The notes: generated from the sequence alone by a model not told the origin. Counted from the first letter of the stretch, positions 24,199-33,251 are shown. The stretch is DNA of 64,000 nucleotides from Flavobacterium sp. (GCF_017744675.1 NZ_JAGIAV010000001.1:436498-500497); one strand, 5' to 3'. Numbers and translations: made by a program.

Positions 24199-24540
24199 AT
24201 GGTTATCGACAAACAAAACGCTTCTCATTATTTGTGGGGAGATAATTGCGACAGCTGGGTTTTGGCAGATACAGAAGGTTTGTCTGTAAAACAAGAAAGC
24301 ATGCCAAGCGGAACCAAAGAAAAACTGCATTTTCATAATCATGCGAATCAGTTCTTTTTTATTCTAAAAGGCACTGCGACTTTTTATCAGGGAGAAAAAA
24401 TCGAAATTGTAAATGCAAATAAGGGTTTGTTGATTGAGGCAAAAACACAGCATTATATTGCCAATGAAAGCCAAGAACAATTGGATTTTTTGGTGATATC
24501 ACAGCCATCAACCAATAACGACCGAATTACCATCGAATAA
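24199..24540 (+). CDS. Small cupin-domain protein
   Basis: The 113-residue protein is a single cupin barrel. Cupin motif 1 is visible as EKLHFHNHANQFFFILKGTATF near 38-58 with two His and a Gln in place of the usual Glu. Cupin motif 2 contains AKTQHYIAN. It starts one base after hemB stops and ends 13 bases before the cytochrome gene, so it is probably cotranscribed. Its substrate is unknown. Confidence 0.85.
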   Translation: MVIDKQNASHYLWGDNCDSWVLADTEGLSVKQESMPSGTKEKLHFHNHANQFFFILKGTATFYQGEKIEIVNANKGLLIEAKTQHYIANESQEQLDFLVISQPSTNNDRITIE

Positions 24541-24553
24541 CATCTAAAAAAAT

Positions 24554-24952
24554 ATGAAGAAAGTATTATTTCTAGCCGCATTTTTAGCTTTTGCTTCTTG
24601 CAAAAAAGAAAATTCTGAACCTACAAACGTAACAACCGAATCTGTTTCTGAAGGAGAACCGGCAAAAACCCAAACCCCAGAAGAATTAGGGAAACAAATA
24701 TTTGAAAGCACCGGAAATTGTTTTGCCTGTCATCAGCCCGATCAAAAAGTGGTTGGACCAAGCATTAAAGAAATTGCCAAAATGTACAAAGACAAAAATG
24801 GCAATATCGTGACTTTCTTAAAAGGAAATGCAGAACCAATTGTTGACCCAAGTCAGTTTGAGGTTATGAAAACCAATTTTGCCATTACTAAAGCAATGTC
24901 TGAGGACGAATTAAAAGCAATTGAAGCTTACATTTACAGTCAGTTGAAATAA
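24554..24952 (+). CDS. Lipid-anchored monoheme cytochrome c
   Basis: The 132-residue protein has a lipoprotein signal with lipobox AFASC (Cys16) and then an acidic linker. A single heme-binding CFACH lies at residues 56-60. The C-terminal VMKTNFAITKAMSEDELKAI holds the axial Met expected for a class I cytochrome (c551-like). It is probably an electron carrier on the outer face of the inner membrane. It follows hemB and a cupin gene in the same run, matching its need for heme. Confidence 0.92.
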   Translation: MKKVLFLAAFLAFASCKKENSEPTNVTTESVSEGEPAKTQTPEELGKQIFESTGNCFACHQPDQKVVGPSIKEIAKMYKDKNGNIVTFLKGNAEPIVDPSQFEVMKTNFAITKAMSEDELKAIEAYIYSQLK

Positions 24953-24961
24953 TCGTATTAT

Positions 24962-25138
24962 GTTCCGTAGGAACATTTCATTGGTTGAAAAAAAATTATA
25001 TGGTTTGCATTTACGTTCCGTAGGAACGTTTGATATGCCCATTGGTTAAAAATTTAGATCAAAATCAAACGTTCCTACGGAACGTAAATAAATCTGGCGT
25101 CATATCCTTTTCTACCGACGAAACATTCCTACGGAATG
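24962..25138. repeat. Cluster of four GTTCCnnnGGAAC REP palindromes
   Basis: GTTCCGTAGGAAC occurs at 24962-24974 and 25015-25027. Its inverted form GTTCCTACGGAAC is at 25071-25083, and a variant CATTCCTACGGAATG is at 25124-25138. The copies are in both orientations around a near-unique spacer. They are the same family as members of the 4890-5058 cluster but differ in core from those around 17.5 kb. Confidence 0.8.
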
Positions 25139-25162
25139 ATACTTGATATCTCAAAATAGTAT

Positions 25163-25203
25163 AAAAAAGGGGCGGTTTCGAAATTCGAAACCGCCCCTTT
25201 TTT
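25163..25203. terminator. Strong bidirectional terminator after the M13 peptidase gene
   Basis: GGGGCGGTTTCGAA and TTCGAAACCGCCCC are perfect 14-base arms (25169-25182 and 25184-25197) around a single base, preceded by A's and followed by T's. It is the strongest hairpin in the window. It lies 14 bases past the M13 peptidase stop. Confidence 0.92.
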
Positions 25204-25216
25204 ATTTACTAGTTGA

Positions 25217-27274
25217 TTACCAGATTTTAACTCGTTTTTCTGGTTCAACGTACATTTTATCTCCTTTCTTAATATCGAAAGCTTTGTAGAAAGCATCAAC
25301 ATTCTGAATTGGCACATATGCTCTGTACATTCCTGGAGAGTGTGGATCTGTTTTCACTTGATTTTTGATCGCTTCGTCTCTTGATTTAGTTCTCCAAACT
25401 GTTGCCCAAGAAATAAAGAAACGCTGCTCTGGCGTAAATCCGTCAATTAAACCTGGATTTCCATGAGCTTTCAAATACAATTGTAATCCATCAAAAGCAG
25501 CATTGATTCCGCCCAAATCTCCAATATTTTCACCTAAAGTAAATTTACCATCAACGTGAATTCCTGGCAGAGGCTCCAAAGCGCTATATTGATTTGCTAA
25601 ATCTGTTCCAAGAGCCGTAAATTGTTTCAAATCTTCTTCTGTCCACCAGTCAACCAAATTTCCTTCTGCATTGTAGCGAGCACCAGAATCATCAAAACCA
25701 TGTGAGATTTCGTGACCGATTACTGCTCCAATTCCTCCATAATTAACTGCTTCGTCGGCTTGGTAATTGTAGAAAGGCGGCTGTAAAATTGCTGCTGGAA
25801 ATACAATTTCATTGTACGATGGATTGTAATATGCATTTACCGTTTGAGGAGACATATGCCATTCTGTTTTATCAACTGGCTTGTTTAGTTTTTCAATGTC
25901 TTTTTGGAAATTCCATCTTGAGATATTTTTAGTATTATCAAAGTAAGTTCCTCCTTCGGCAACACTTTTAATTGTTAAAGCAGAATAATCTTTCCACTTG
26001 TCTGGATATCCAACTTTTATGGTAATCTTATTCAGTTTTTCTATTGCTTTTACTTTAGTATCTTTAGACATCCAAGTCAAATTGTTAATACGGTTTTGAT
26101 AAGCCGTGATAACATTATGAATCATATCTAGAGCTTTGGTTTTTGCTTCTGCAGGAAAAACTTTCTCTACATACAATTTACCAAGAGCTTCTCCAACACT
26201 GCGGTTCACAACAGAAAGTGCTCTTTCGTCAGCAGGAAGCTGTTTAATTGCACCTCTTAATGTTTTGCTGTAAAAATCGAAATTAGCATCATCAATTGCT
26301 AATGTTAATTTAGTTGCAGAACCATTTAATAGATCCCATTTAAGGTATTCTTTCCATTGTGCAACTTTATTTTCTTTGAAAACAGTTTCTAAAGCTGTCA
26401 TGTATTTAGGCTCAGAAACAATTACAGTTTCTAATTTTGTAATTCCTAAACCAGCAAAATATTCGTTCCATTTGATAGCTGGAGTTAACTTTTGAAGTTC
26501 TGCAACTGTCATTGGGTTATATTGCAAACGACTGTCTCTTCTTTCAACTCTGTTTAATCTCGGTTTTGACAATTCTGTTTCAAGAGCCAAAACTTCAGCA
26601 GCGCTTTGTTTTGCTTTTTCTGGAGATTCTCCAATAAACTGAAGCATTCTCGCTACATGCAATTCATATTTAGCACGTTTGTCTTTAGAATCCTTGTCGT
26701 CAGAAGTGTAGTAATCTTTATCCGGAAGTCCTAAATTACTTGGTCCTAGATTTACAGAGTTTTTAGAGCTGTCTTTATCATCAGCTCCAATGTAAATTCC
26801 GAAAAAGCCAGCATTTCCTTCTTTTTCCATTTCAACCAAATATTTCTGAACATCAGCAATATTTTTAATGGCATCGATCTTTTTCAAATAAGGTTTTAAT
26901 GGCTCGATTCCTCTTTTATTTCTGCCGATAGAATCTAGGTAAGTATTAAAGAGGTTAATCGCTTTTCCTTGATCTGTATCTGATTTATACTTTGGATTTT
27001 TTGCGGCCTCTTGTAGAATAGCCATTACATCCTTATCCGTTTTTTTAATCAGCTCGTTAAAACTTCCCCAAGAAGTTCTATCGCTAGGAATCTCTGTCTT
27101 ATCCAGCCAGGTTCCGTTTACGTATTTAAAAAAATCCTGACTAGGGCTTACTTTCGTATCCATATACGAAACATTGATACCTGGTTCCTTTGGAGCGTTT
27201 TGAGCTTGAGCTGCTGTTATTGCAAACATTGCAGAAATAACACCAAACACAGGTTTAACTAATTGTTTTTTCAT
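25217..27274 (-). CDS. M13-family zinc metallopeptidase (neprilysin/PepO-like)
   Basis: The 685-residue protein has a signal peptide (FGVISAMFAITAAQAQ) and the full M13 layout. The zinc site is HEISH in VIGHEISHGFDDSGARYN, with the third ligand in ENIGDLGG. NAYYNPSYNEIVFPAAILQ is the substrate-binding signature just upstream, and the C-terminal Trp closes the fold. M13 enzymes cut short peptides in the periplasm or at the cell surface. A strong terminator follows. It is transcribed alone on the minus strand. Confidence 0.95.
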   Translation of the reverse strand: MKKQLVKPVFGVISAMFAITAAQAQNAPKEPGINVSYMDTKVSPSQDFFKYVNGTWLDKTEIPSDRTSWGSFNELIKKTDKDVMAILQEAAKNPKYKSDTDQGKAINLFNTYLDSIGRNKRGIEPLKPYLKKIDAIKNIADVQKYLVEMEKEGNAGFFGIYIGADDKDSSKNSVNLGPSNLGLPDKDYYTSDDKDSKDKRAKYELHVARMLQFIGESPEKAKQSAAEVLALETELSKPRLNRVERRDSRLQYNPMTVAELQKLTPAIKWNEYFAGLGITKLETVIVSEPKYMTALETVFKENKVAQWKEYLKWDLLNGSATKLTLAIDDANFDFYSKTLRGAIKQLPADERALSVVNRSVGEALGKLYVEKVFPAEAKTKALDMIHNVITAYQNRINNLTWMSKDTKVKAIEKLNKITIKVGYPDKWKDYSALTIKSVAEGGTYFDNTKNISRWNFQKDIEKLNKPVDKTEWHMSPQTVNAYYNPSYNEIVFPAAILQPPFYNYQADEAVNYGGIGAVIGHEISHGFDDSGARYNAEGNLVDWWTEEDLKQFTALGTDLANQYSALEPLPGIHVDGKFTLGENIGDLGGINAAFDGLQLYLKAHGNPGLIDGFTPEQRFFISWATVWRTKSRDEAIKNQVKTDPHSPGMYRAYVPIQNVDAFYKAFDIKKGDKMYVEPEKRVKIW

Positions 27275-27478
27275 AAAAAATTATAGTTTAAGGGAAAATA
27301 CAAACATATTGTTATTATTTCAAAAATTGTGTTAAAATTCTAACTGTAAAGCCAAAAAGGCGAATAAATTTCACAAATAGAATTTAAACACTTAGGGTAT
27401 ATGTCTCTTAACCTCAATAAAAGTTACAAAAGGCTGTTAAAAAAATAATACAGTAAAGTTTTTAAAATCTGCTTTTTG

Positions 27479-27486
27479 TATTTTTG
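27479..27486 (+). promoter_or_regulatory. -7 promoter element of the SCO1 gene
   Basis: TATTTTTG fits TAnnTTTG and ends 15 bases before the SCO1 ATG at 27502. No clear -33 TTTG is visible. Confidence 0.45.
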
Positions 27487-27501
27487 CGCCAAATTATTTT
27501 T

Positions 27502-28167
27502 ATGAAATCGCTTTTATATAAATACCGCAAATTCTTTATTGTATTAATAGTATTTTCGGTTGTTACGATATCTCTGTTTTACTCGGCATTAAAACCAAAA
27601 AAGACACTTCCAATTTACAATCCTTCTGATGTAAATCCTGAGTTGGTAGACAGTACGATTCAATATAAAAGCAAATACCACACTATCGCCGATTTCTCCT
27701 TTATAAACCAAAACGGCGATACGATTACCCAGAAAAATTACGAAGGAAAAATTTACGTAGCCGATTTCTTCTTTACAACTTGTGGATCTATCTGCCCAAA
27801 AATGTCAACCAATTTGGTTGATGTACAAAAAGCTGTTTTAAATAACCCAAAAGTTATGCTGCTTTCTCATACGGTCTTTCCAGAAGTAGACAGCGTTTCT
27901 GTTTTAAAAGCTTATGCGATTAAATATGGCGTGGTAGACAGCAAATGGAATTTGGTTACTGGAGACAAAAAAGAGATCTACACCATGGCCAGAAAATCGT
28001 ATCTAGCTGTTAAATTAGGCAGACCAGATCAGCTTTACGATATGGTTCATACAGAGAATTTTGTTTTGGTCGATCAAAAACGTCGCGTTCGAGGTTTTTA
28101 TGACGGAACAAACAAAGAAGACGTAAAACGCCTTATTGAAGACATTGAATTCTTATCTCAAGAGTAA
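27502..28167 (+). CDS. SCO1/SenC-family copper chaperone or thioredoxin-like protein
   Basis: With the start at 27502 (MKSLLYKYRKFF) this is 221 residues; six upstream codons are in frame but extend past the -7 box. One N-terminal membrane anchor (about 11-30) precedes a thioredoxin-fold domain with the SCO motif TTCGSICPKM, Cys94 and Cys98. The conserved His is in MVHTENFVLVDQK. SCO proteins deliver copper to the CuA site of cytochrome c oxidase. This fits the nearby heme and cytochrome genes. Confidence 0.9.
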   Translation: MKSLLYKYRKFFIVLIVFSVVTISLFYSALKPKKTLPIYNPSDVNPELVDSTIQYKSKYHTIADFSFINQNGDTITQKNYEGKIYVADFFFTTCGSICPKMSTNLVDVQKAVLNNPKVMLLSHTVFPEVDSVSVLKAYAIKYGVVDSKWNLVTGDKKEIYTMARKSYLAVKLGRPDQLYDMVHTENFVLVDQKRRVRGFYDGTNKEDVKRLIEDIEFLSQE

Positions 28168-28216
28168 AATCCCTTATTTTTAGAAACTTTTAGCATTTGT
28201 AGAAGTGTTAAATGCC

Positions 28217-28245
28217 TTGAAATAAAGAATAATTGCCTACTTTTG
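28217..28245 (+). promoter_or_regulatory. Promoter of the feoAB operon
   Basis: TACTTTTG (28238-28245) matches TAnnTTTG and a TTG lies at 28217-28219, 18 bases upstream, close to the standard spacing. It is one of the best promoter matches in the window and sits 25 bases before the TTG start of feoA. Confidence 0.7.
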
Positions 28246-28270
28246 CAATCTAAATTCAATCTAAATAAGC

Positions 28271-28510
28271 TTGCAAAATACAATACACACTCTGAAAAAA
28301 GGCGAAAAAGCCATTATCAAAGATTTTGATATCGAACTTATTCCACTGAAATTATTAGAAATGGGTTGTCTTCCGGGCAGTTTAGTTGAATTACTGCAGG
28401 TTGCTCCTTTTGGCGATCCGTTATATTTAGATATTAATGGTTCTCATGTTGCAATACGTATTGAAACAGCTCGCGAAATTGAAGTTGAACTTATCAAAAC
28501 CGATTTGTAA
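28271..28510 (+). CDS. feoA: FeoA ferrous iron transport accessory protein
   Basis: The 79-residue protein is an SH3-like FeoA domain with LKLLEMGCLPGSLVELLQVA and the closing strand GSHVAIRIETAREIEVE. The start is TTG (TTG-CAA-AAT), since no ATG fits the domain. It interacts with FeoB to support Fe(II) uptake. Its stop shares one base with the feoB start (TAATG), giving translational coupling. Confidence 0.93.
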   Translation: MQNTIHTLKKGEKAIIKDFDIELIPLKLLEMGCLPGSLVELLQVAPFGDPLYLDINGSHVAIRIETAREIEVELIKTDL

Positions 28511-30609
28511 TGAGTGTTCAGAATATTAATGTTGCCCTTATCGGTAATCCCAATACCGGAAAAACTTCTGTTTTCAATCAATTAACAGGTCTGAACCAAC
28601 AAGTCGGAAATTATCCTGGAATTACAGTTGAGAAGAAAATAGGATTCTGCAAATTGCCAAACAACGTAAAAGCCAATATTCTAGATTTACCAGGAACATA
28701 CAGCTTAAACGCCAGTTCAATGGACGAAAGTGTGGTAATCGAACTTTTACTAAATAAAAACGACAAATTATATCCTGATGTAGCAGTAGTTGTAACCGAT
28801 GTTGAAAATCTGAAACGAAATTTACTGATCTATACTCAGATAAAAGACTTAGAAATTCCGACGATATTGGTCATCAATATGTCTGATCGTATGGAGCGTA
28901 AAGGGATTTCACTAGATATTCCTTATTTAGAAGATAAACTAAAAACAAAAATTGCTTTAGTAAGTTCGCGCAAAGGGTTAGGAATTGAAAAGTTAAAAGA
29001 ACTTATTGTTTCTTATAAAAATATTACACACGAACCTTGCTTAAACGCTTCAGTAATTGATCCCGATTATTTTGAAAAATTACAAAAAGCATTTCCAAAC
29101 CAATTGATGTACAAATTGTGGCTGGTAATTACGCAAGATGTTAATTTCTTAAATTTAGACCGAAACGAAATACGTGGCACATTTACCAAATCGCATTCTG
29201 AATTAAAACGTCTACAGCAGAAAGAAACCATTAAAAGATATCAATTTATAAATGATGTTTTAAAAGAAGGTTTAAAAGTTGATGCTTCGATGGCGAAAGA
29301 CATTCGCGCTAAGATTGATCGCATATTAACGCATAAAGTTTTTGGTTATGTGATCTTTTTTGCGATTCTGTTTTTGATTTTCCAATCGATTTTCAGCTGG
29401 TCAACTATTCCAATGGATTTCATTGACAGCACTTTTGCTTCCTTGAGCAGCTGGGTGGCAGCAGAACTCCCAAGCGGTATCTTAACCGATTTGCTTTCGC
29501 AGGGAATTATACCAGGAATTGGCGGTGTTATTATTTTTATACCGCAGATTGCTTTCTTATTTTTATTTATTTCCATTCTGGAAGAAAGCGGTTATATGAG
29601 CCGTGTTGTATTCTTGATGGATAAAATCATGCGCAAGTTTGGTCTTTCAGGAAAAAGTGTCGTGCCATTGATCTCTGGAACTGCTTGTGCAATTCCTGCA
29701 ATTATGGCCACTCGAAATATCGAGAATTGGAAAGAACGCCTAATTACGATCTTAGTAACGCCATTCACGACTTGTTCTGCTAGATTGCCTGTTTATGCTA
29801 TTATCATTTCGCTTGTCATTCCGAGCAAACGCGTTTTTGGAGTTTTAAATCTTCAAGGATTAACCTTAATGGCTCTTTATATTTTAGGATTTTTCACGGC
29901 AATTCTTTCGGCCTATATTTTAAATAAAGTTTTAAAACTTCAATCTAAAACCTATTTTGTGGTTGAAATGCCAAGCTACAAAATGCCACTTTTAAAAAAT
30001 GTTGGTATTAATGTGGTAGAGAAAACAAAAGCATTTGTTCTTGGTGCAGGTAAAATCATCTTAGCAATATCAGTCATTTTATGGTTCTTAGCCTCTTACG
30101 GCCCTGGAAGAGAGTTTAATGAAGCAGAAACTATCGTAAAAGAAAAATTTGCCAATACTACTTTGAGCGAAACGCAGTTTGAAAACGAAATTAATTCTCA
30201 AAAACTAGAGAATTCCTATATCGGATTAATGGGACGAGCAATCGAACCTGTAATTCAGCCGTTGGGTTACGATTGGAAAATCGGGATCGCCTTAATCAGT
30301 TCGTTTGCGGCGCGCGAAGTTTTTGTTGGAACTTTAGCAACTATTTACAGCGTTGGAGATACCGACAACGAATCGACTATAAAAAGCAAAATGCAGGCAG
30401 AAGTTCGCCCAGATACAGGCAAAAAAGTATTTGACTTTGCAACCGGAATTTCTTTACTGCTATTTTATGCTTTTGCCATGCAATGCGCCAGTACATTGGC
30501 CATTACTAAAAAGGAAACCAATTCGTGGAAATGGCCTGCAATGCAGTTAGTCTTCATGAGCGGATTGGCTTATTTAACCGCATTAATTGCGTATCAACTT
30601 TTAAAATAA
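28510..30609 (+). CDS. feoB: FeoB ferrous iron transporter
   Basis: This 699-residue inner-membrane protein imports Fe(II). The N-terminal G domain has GNPNTGKTSVFNQLTG (P-loop, about 11-26), DLPGTYSLNASSMDE (G3, about 58), and INMSDRMERKG (G4-like, about 121). Membrane segments fill about 275-690 with two Gate motifs, including SGTACAIPAIMATRNIENWK and SSFAAREVFVGTLATIYSVG. It overlaps feoA by one base and is followed by a Cys-rich microprotein gene. It is a complete FeoB. Confidence 0.97.
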   Translation: MSVQNINVALIGNPNTGKTSVFNQLTGLNQQVGNYPGITVEKKIGFCKLPNNVKANILDLPGTYSLNASSMDESVVIELLLNKNDKLYPDVAVVVTDVENLKRNLLIYTQIKDLEIPTILVINMSDRMERKGISLDIPYLEDKLKTKIALVSSRKGLGIEKLKELIVSYKNITHEPCLNASVIDPDYFEKLQKAFPNQLMYKLWLVITQDVNFLNLDRNEIRGTFTKSHSELKRLQQKETIKRYQFINDVLKEGLKVDASMAKDIRAKIDRILTHKVFGYVIFFAILFLIFQSIFSWSTIPMDFIDSTFASLSSWVAAELPSGILTDLLSQGIIPGIGGVIIFIPQIAFLFLFISILEESGYMSRVVFLMDKIMRKFGLSGKSVVPLISGTACAIPAIMATRNIENWKERLITILVTPFTTCSARLPVYAIIISLVIPSKRVFGVLNLQGLTLMALYILGFFTAILSAYILNKVLKLQSKTYFVVEMPSYKMPLLKNVGINVVEKTKAFVLGAGKIILAISVILWFLASYGPGREFNEAETIVKEKFANTTLSETQFENEINSQKLENSYIGLMGRAIEPVIQPLGYDWKIGIALISSFAAREVFVGTLATIYSVGDTDNESTIKSKMQAEVRPDTGKKVFDFATGISLLLFYAFAMQCASTLAITKKETNSWKWPAMQLVFMSGLAYLTALIAYQLLK

Positions 30610-30615
30610 AAAGTT

Positions 30616-30741
30616 ATGTTTCAAGAGATTATAGCCTTTGCCATATTAGGAATAGCAATTGCCTTTCTAATCAAAAAATTCTTTTTTAAATCTAAAAAGA
30701 AAAAAGATTGTGGCGGAGGAACGAATTGCGGATGTTCTTAG
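30616..30741 (+). CDS. FeoB-associated Cys-rich membrane microprotein
   Basis: The 41-residue ORF was read directly from the sequence (ATG at 30616, TAG at 30739-30741). A single membrane helix (IIAFAILGIAIAFLIKKFF) is followed by a Lys run and the tail DCGGGTNCGCS with three Cys. Small Cys-rich proteins of this design are known as FeoB-associated partners. It starts 6 bases after feoB stops, so it is the third gene of the feo operon. Confidence 0.88.
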   Translation: MFQEIIAFAILGIAIAFLIKKFFFKSKKKKDCGGGTNCGCS

Positions 30742-30779
30742 TAGAGTAACAAAGTAACAGAGAGGCAAAGTGACAAAGT

Positions 30780-30817
30780 AAGCTTCAAGTAGAATTTCAT
30801 TCTATTTGAAGCTTTTT
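30780..30817 (+). terminator. Terminator of the feo operon
   Basis: AAGCTTCAA (30780-30788) and TTGAAGCTT (30806-30814) form the outer stem, with further AT pairing inside around TTCAT, followed directly by TTT. It lies 38 bases after the Cys-rich microprotein stop. Confidence 0.8.
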
Positions 30818-30911
30818 CTATTAAAATGTCTTATTATGTTATTTTAAAACCTGAAAGTGCCCTATTTGTATATTTTCTAAAATTATTTTTGTTTTCTAAA
30901 ACTCATTAAAA

Positions 30912-31034
30912 ATGACACCAGAAGATAGAATGGAAATAATAAGAGACAATAGAGTTGCTCGATTGCTTTGGTTTACAATAGGTTTTTTCTGCGCTACAAT
31001 TATTACTTACTTGGTAATGAAAAACAATATATAG
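30912..31034 (+). CDS. Membrane microprotein, 40 aa, copy 1
   Basis: The ORF encodes MTPEDRMEIIRDNRVARLLW followed by a hydrophobic segment FTIGFFCATIITYLVMK. It has a charged N-terminal helix and one membrane helix. It resembles the 39-residue ORF at 32170-32289, including an xRLLWFxxGFxCA core. The two flank an alpha/beta hydrolase gene. The function is unknown; the paralogy is what argues that both are genes. Confidence 0.65.
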   Translation: MTPEDRMEIIRDNRVARLLWFTIGFFCATIITYLVMKNNI

Positions 31035-31094
31035 GTTTTTTCTGTGCTGTTTTAATTATACTTTTATGTCTTTAAAACATCAAAAACTTACAAA

Positions 31095-32018
31095 ATGAAA
31101 ATCCCTTTTCTGTCTATTCTATTATTGTTTTTCGTACAAAGTTCAATCATCAGTCAAACAAAAACGAATGCAAAACCAAAAACCGACAACACTTTTCTAA
31201 CTTCAGATGGAGTTCCGTTATTTTTGAAAGTTTCAGGAAAAGGTGAAGTCTGCATTTTTGTACATGGCGGTCCAGGCGCTTGGAGTAAGTCTTTTGAAGA
31301 ATTTGGCGGAAATGTTTTAGAAGATAAATTAAAGATGTGTTATTACGACCAAAGAGGATGCGGACGATCTGGATCTCCCGTTAATAACAATTACAGCATG
31401 GACAGAATGATTGATGATATTGAAGAAATCCGTGCTTCTCTTAAAACTTCAAAAGTATTTGTAATTGGTCATTCTTTCGGAGGAATTTTGGCTACTAAAT
31501 ATGCCGAAAAATATCCTCAGCATGTAAAAGGTCTAATTCTATTGAATTCTACACTAGATATTAATGATTCGCTTCTCAATCAAATTGCTTTTATGGGCAA
31601 AACTTTGGGCGAAGATTTTCCAATAAAAAGCAAAGAATCAATCTTAAATACTTTTTTTGAAGCCAAAACGAAAATTAAAAAAGCTGATTTAGATTATAAA
31701 ATATTGTCTGACAATAGAGCAAATGTCGAAAAACTGGACAGTATCGATAGCAGCGAAAAAAGAAACTCTTCTTTTGCGCAACACGCGTTGAGCGGTCCGT
31801 TGTATTTCAGCGATTTCACAAAAGAAACCGCGACCATTAAAGTGCCAACACTTATAATCTCAGGAACAAAAGATAATAACATTGGTCCAGAACATTATAA
31901 ACTGTTTAAATTTCCTAACCAAAAAGTTAAAATCATAGACGGAGGACATATTTTGTATTATGAACAGAATAAAGAGTTCAAGGATACAGTTGAAGGGTTT
32001 GTTCTTGCTAGAAAATAA
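31095..32018 (+). CDS. Exported alpha/beta hydrolase (proline iminopeptidase-like)
   Basis: The 307-residue protein has a signal peptide (MKIPFLSILLLFFVQSSIIS) and the alpha/beta hydrolase order. The oxyanion HGGPGAW is near 55, YYDQRGCGRSG near 80, the nucleophile elbow GHSFGGILA near 124, the acid DNNIG near 260, and the catalytic His in IDGGHILYYEQ near 285. The HGGPG and DQRGCGRS motifs are those of S33 proline iminopeptidase-like enzymes. The substrate is unknown. It begins 60 bases after microprotein copy 1. Confidence 0.9.
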   Translation: MKIPFLSILLLFFVQSSIISQTKTNAKPKTDNTFLTSDGVPLFLKVSGKGEVCIFVHGGPGAWSKSFEEFGGNVLEDKLKMCYYDQRGCGRSGSPVNNNYSMDRMIDDIEEIRASLKTSKVFVIGHSFGGILATKYAEKYPQHVKGLILLNSTLDINDSLLNQIAFMGKTLGEDFPIKSKESILNTFFEAKTKIKKADLDYKILSDNRANVEKLDSIDSSEKRNSSFAQHALSGPLYFSDFTKETATIKVPTLIISGTKDNNIGPEHYKLFKFPNQKVKIIDGGHILYYEQNKEFKDTVEGFVLARK

Positions 32019-32169
32019 AGAGGAAAGACTTTCCAAAGAGAGATAAGCAAAATTTAATGCAGATCAATTGCAAGTAAAAATTGTCTTATTCTAGTACTTT
32101 AAAAACCTTTTTAGGCATAATTGTTATCTCTTTCAAATTACTTTTGATTTGTTTCAAAACACATTCAAA

Positions 32170-32289
32170 ATGACAAAATTTGAAAAAAAAGAAATTATCA
32201 GAAGTAATGTCATTACTAGACTGCTTTGGTTTTCATTTGGTTTTTTATGTGCCTTTGCAATAATGTGTCTTTTAAAATCCAAATTGTAA
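32170..32289 (+). CDS. Membrane microprotein, 39 aa, copy 2
   Basis: The ORF (ATG at 32170, TAA at 32287-32289) encodes MTKFEKKEIIRSNVITRLLW followed by FSFGFLCAFAIMCLLKSKL. It is clearly related to copy 1 at 30912: a charged start, EIIR/SNx..RLLWF, then one membrane helix with GFxCA. It is 151 bases past the hydrolase stop and followed by a terminator. The function is unknown. Confidence 0.65.
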   Translation: MTKFEKKEIIRSNVITRLLWFSFGFLCAFAIMCLLKSKL

Positions 32290-32330
32290 TTTGTACCTGT
32301 TCTAATAATTTATAATTAAACTTGAATACG

Positions 32331-32354
32331 AAACGGCTCTAATAGAGCCGTTTT
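32331..32354. terminator. Terminator after microprotein copy 2
   Basis: AAACGGCTCT-aat-AGAGCCGTTTT has a 10-base stem with a 3-base loop and T-rich sequence after it. It lies between converging transcription units (microprotein copy 2 and the HD hydrolase). Confidence 0.85.
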
Positions 32355-32430
32355 AATTTTATATCCTGAAAAGTTTAGATTTTCTAGATTAAAAAGAAGC
32401 GAGATGAAAATTCAGATTGAAAACTGAATA

Positions 32431-33084
32431 CTATTTCACCCCTTCCCACTCTGCATAAAACTGAGCTAGAAAACTTTCCATAAAGCGATGTCTCTCAGCT
32501 GCAATTTCTTTCCCTTTTTCGGTATTCATTTTGTCTTTTAACAATAAAAGCTTTTCGTAGAAATGGTTTATTGTTGGAGCATTGTTTTTTTTATACTCTT
32601 CTTTTGTCATGTTGGTTATAGGAGCAATTTCTGGATTGTATAAAGCTCTGTTTTTAAATCCTCCATAATTAAAAGCTCTTGCAACGCCAATTGCACCAAT
32701 TGCATCTAAGCGATCAGCATCTTGAACAACATCCAATTCGACCGAAGAAAATTTTCTTTCAAAATTCCCGCCTTTATAAGAGATATTTTCAATGATATTG
32801 ACAACATGGGCAATGATATCCTCAGAAACATTTTGAGCCTCTAAAAACGCTCTTGCTGTTTTTGGGCCGATAGTTTCATCTCCGTTATGAAATTTACTAT
32901 CCGCAATATCATGCAATAAAGCACCCAATTGTACAATCGTTAAATCACATTCGGTTTCTTTAGCAATCAAAATGGCATTTTTATAAACACGTTCAATATG
33001 AAACCAGTCGTGCCCGCCTTCGGCATCGTTTAGTTTCTCTTTTACAAAAGCTATGGTTTTAATAATTAATGCTGAATCGCTCAT
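32431..33084 (-). CDS. HD-domain phosphohydrolase
   Basis: The 217-residue protein has the HD metal site: GGHDWFHIERVYKNA near 25 gives the first His, LGALLHDIADSK near 60 the HD pair, and VVQDADRLDAIGAIGVARAF near 130 the final Asp. It is similar to YedJ/YpgQ-type small HD hydrolases acting on nucleotides or related phosphates. The substrate is not resolved. A palindrome at 33163-33177 lies 78 bases upstream. Confidence 0.85.
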   Translation of the reverse strand: MSDSALIIKTIAFVKEKLNDAEGGHDWFHIERVYKNAILIAKETECDLTIVQLGALLHDIADSKFHNGDETIGPKTARAFLEAQNVSEDIIAHVVNIIENISYKGGNFERKFSSVELDVVQDADRLDAIGAIGVARAFNYGGFKNRALYNPEIAPITNMTKEEYKKNNAPTINHFYEKLLLLKDKMNTEKGKEIAAERHRFMESFLAQFYAEWEGVK

Positions 33085-33162
33085 ACAGAAGTTTTTACGG
33101 TTTATAAAAAAAGTTGATTGTCAAAGATTATAAACCTTCAACAATCAACAAATATGTTTTAA

Positions 33163-33177
33163 AGCAACATTGTTGCT
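33163..33177. promoter_or_regulatory. Palindrome matching the fur-region operators (or a terminator)
   Basis: AGCAACATTGTTGCT contains the same perfect GCAACA-T-TGTTGC core found at 1703-1717. It lies between the desaturase stop and the HD gene start. It could be a further Fur/Zur-family site controlling the HD gene. Because it is flanked by A and T runs, it could equally be the terminator of the desaturase gene. Confidence 0.4.
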
Positions 33178-33251
33178 TTTTTCAAATTCCAAATATTTTA
33201 AATTCCAAACTCCAATCAAAAATCTGAAATCTACATTCTAAAATCTAAAAT

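Noticed and set aside
33163..33177. Palindrome as a certain regulator site
   Set aside because: It is also flanked by A and T runs and could be a terminator; kept only as a low-confidence site.
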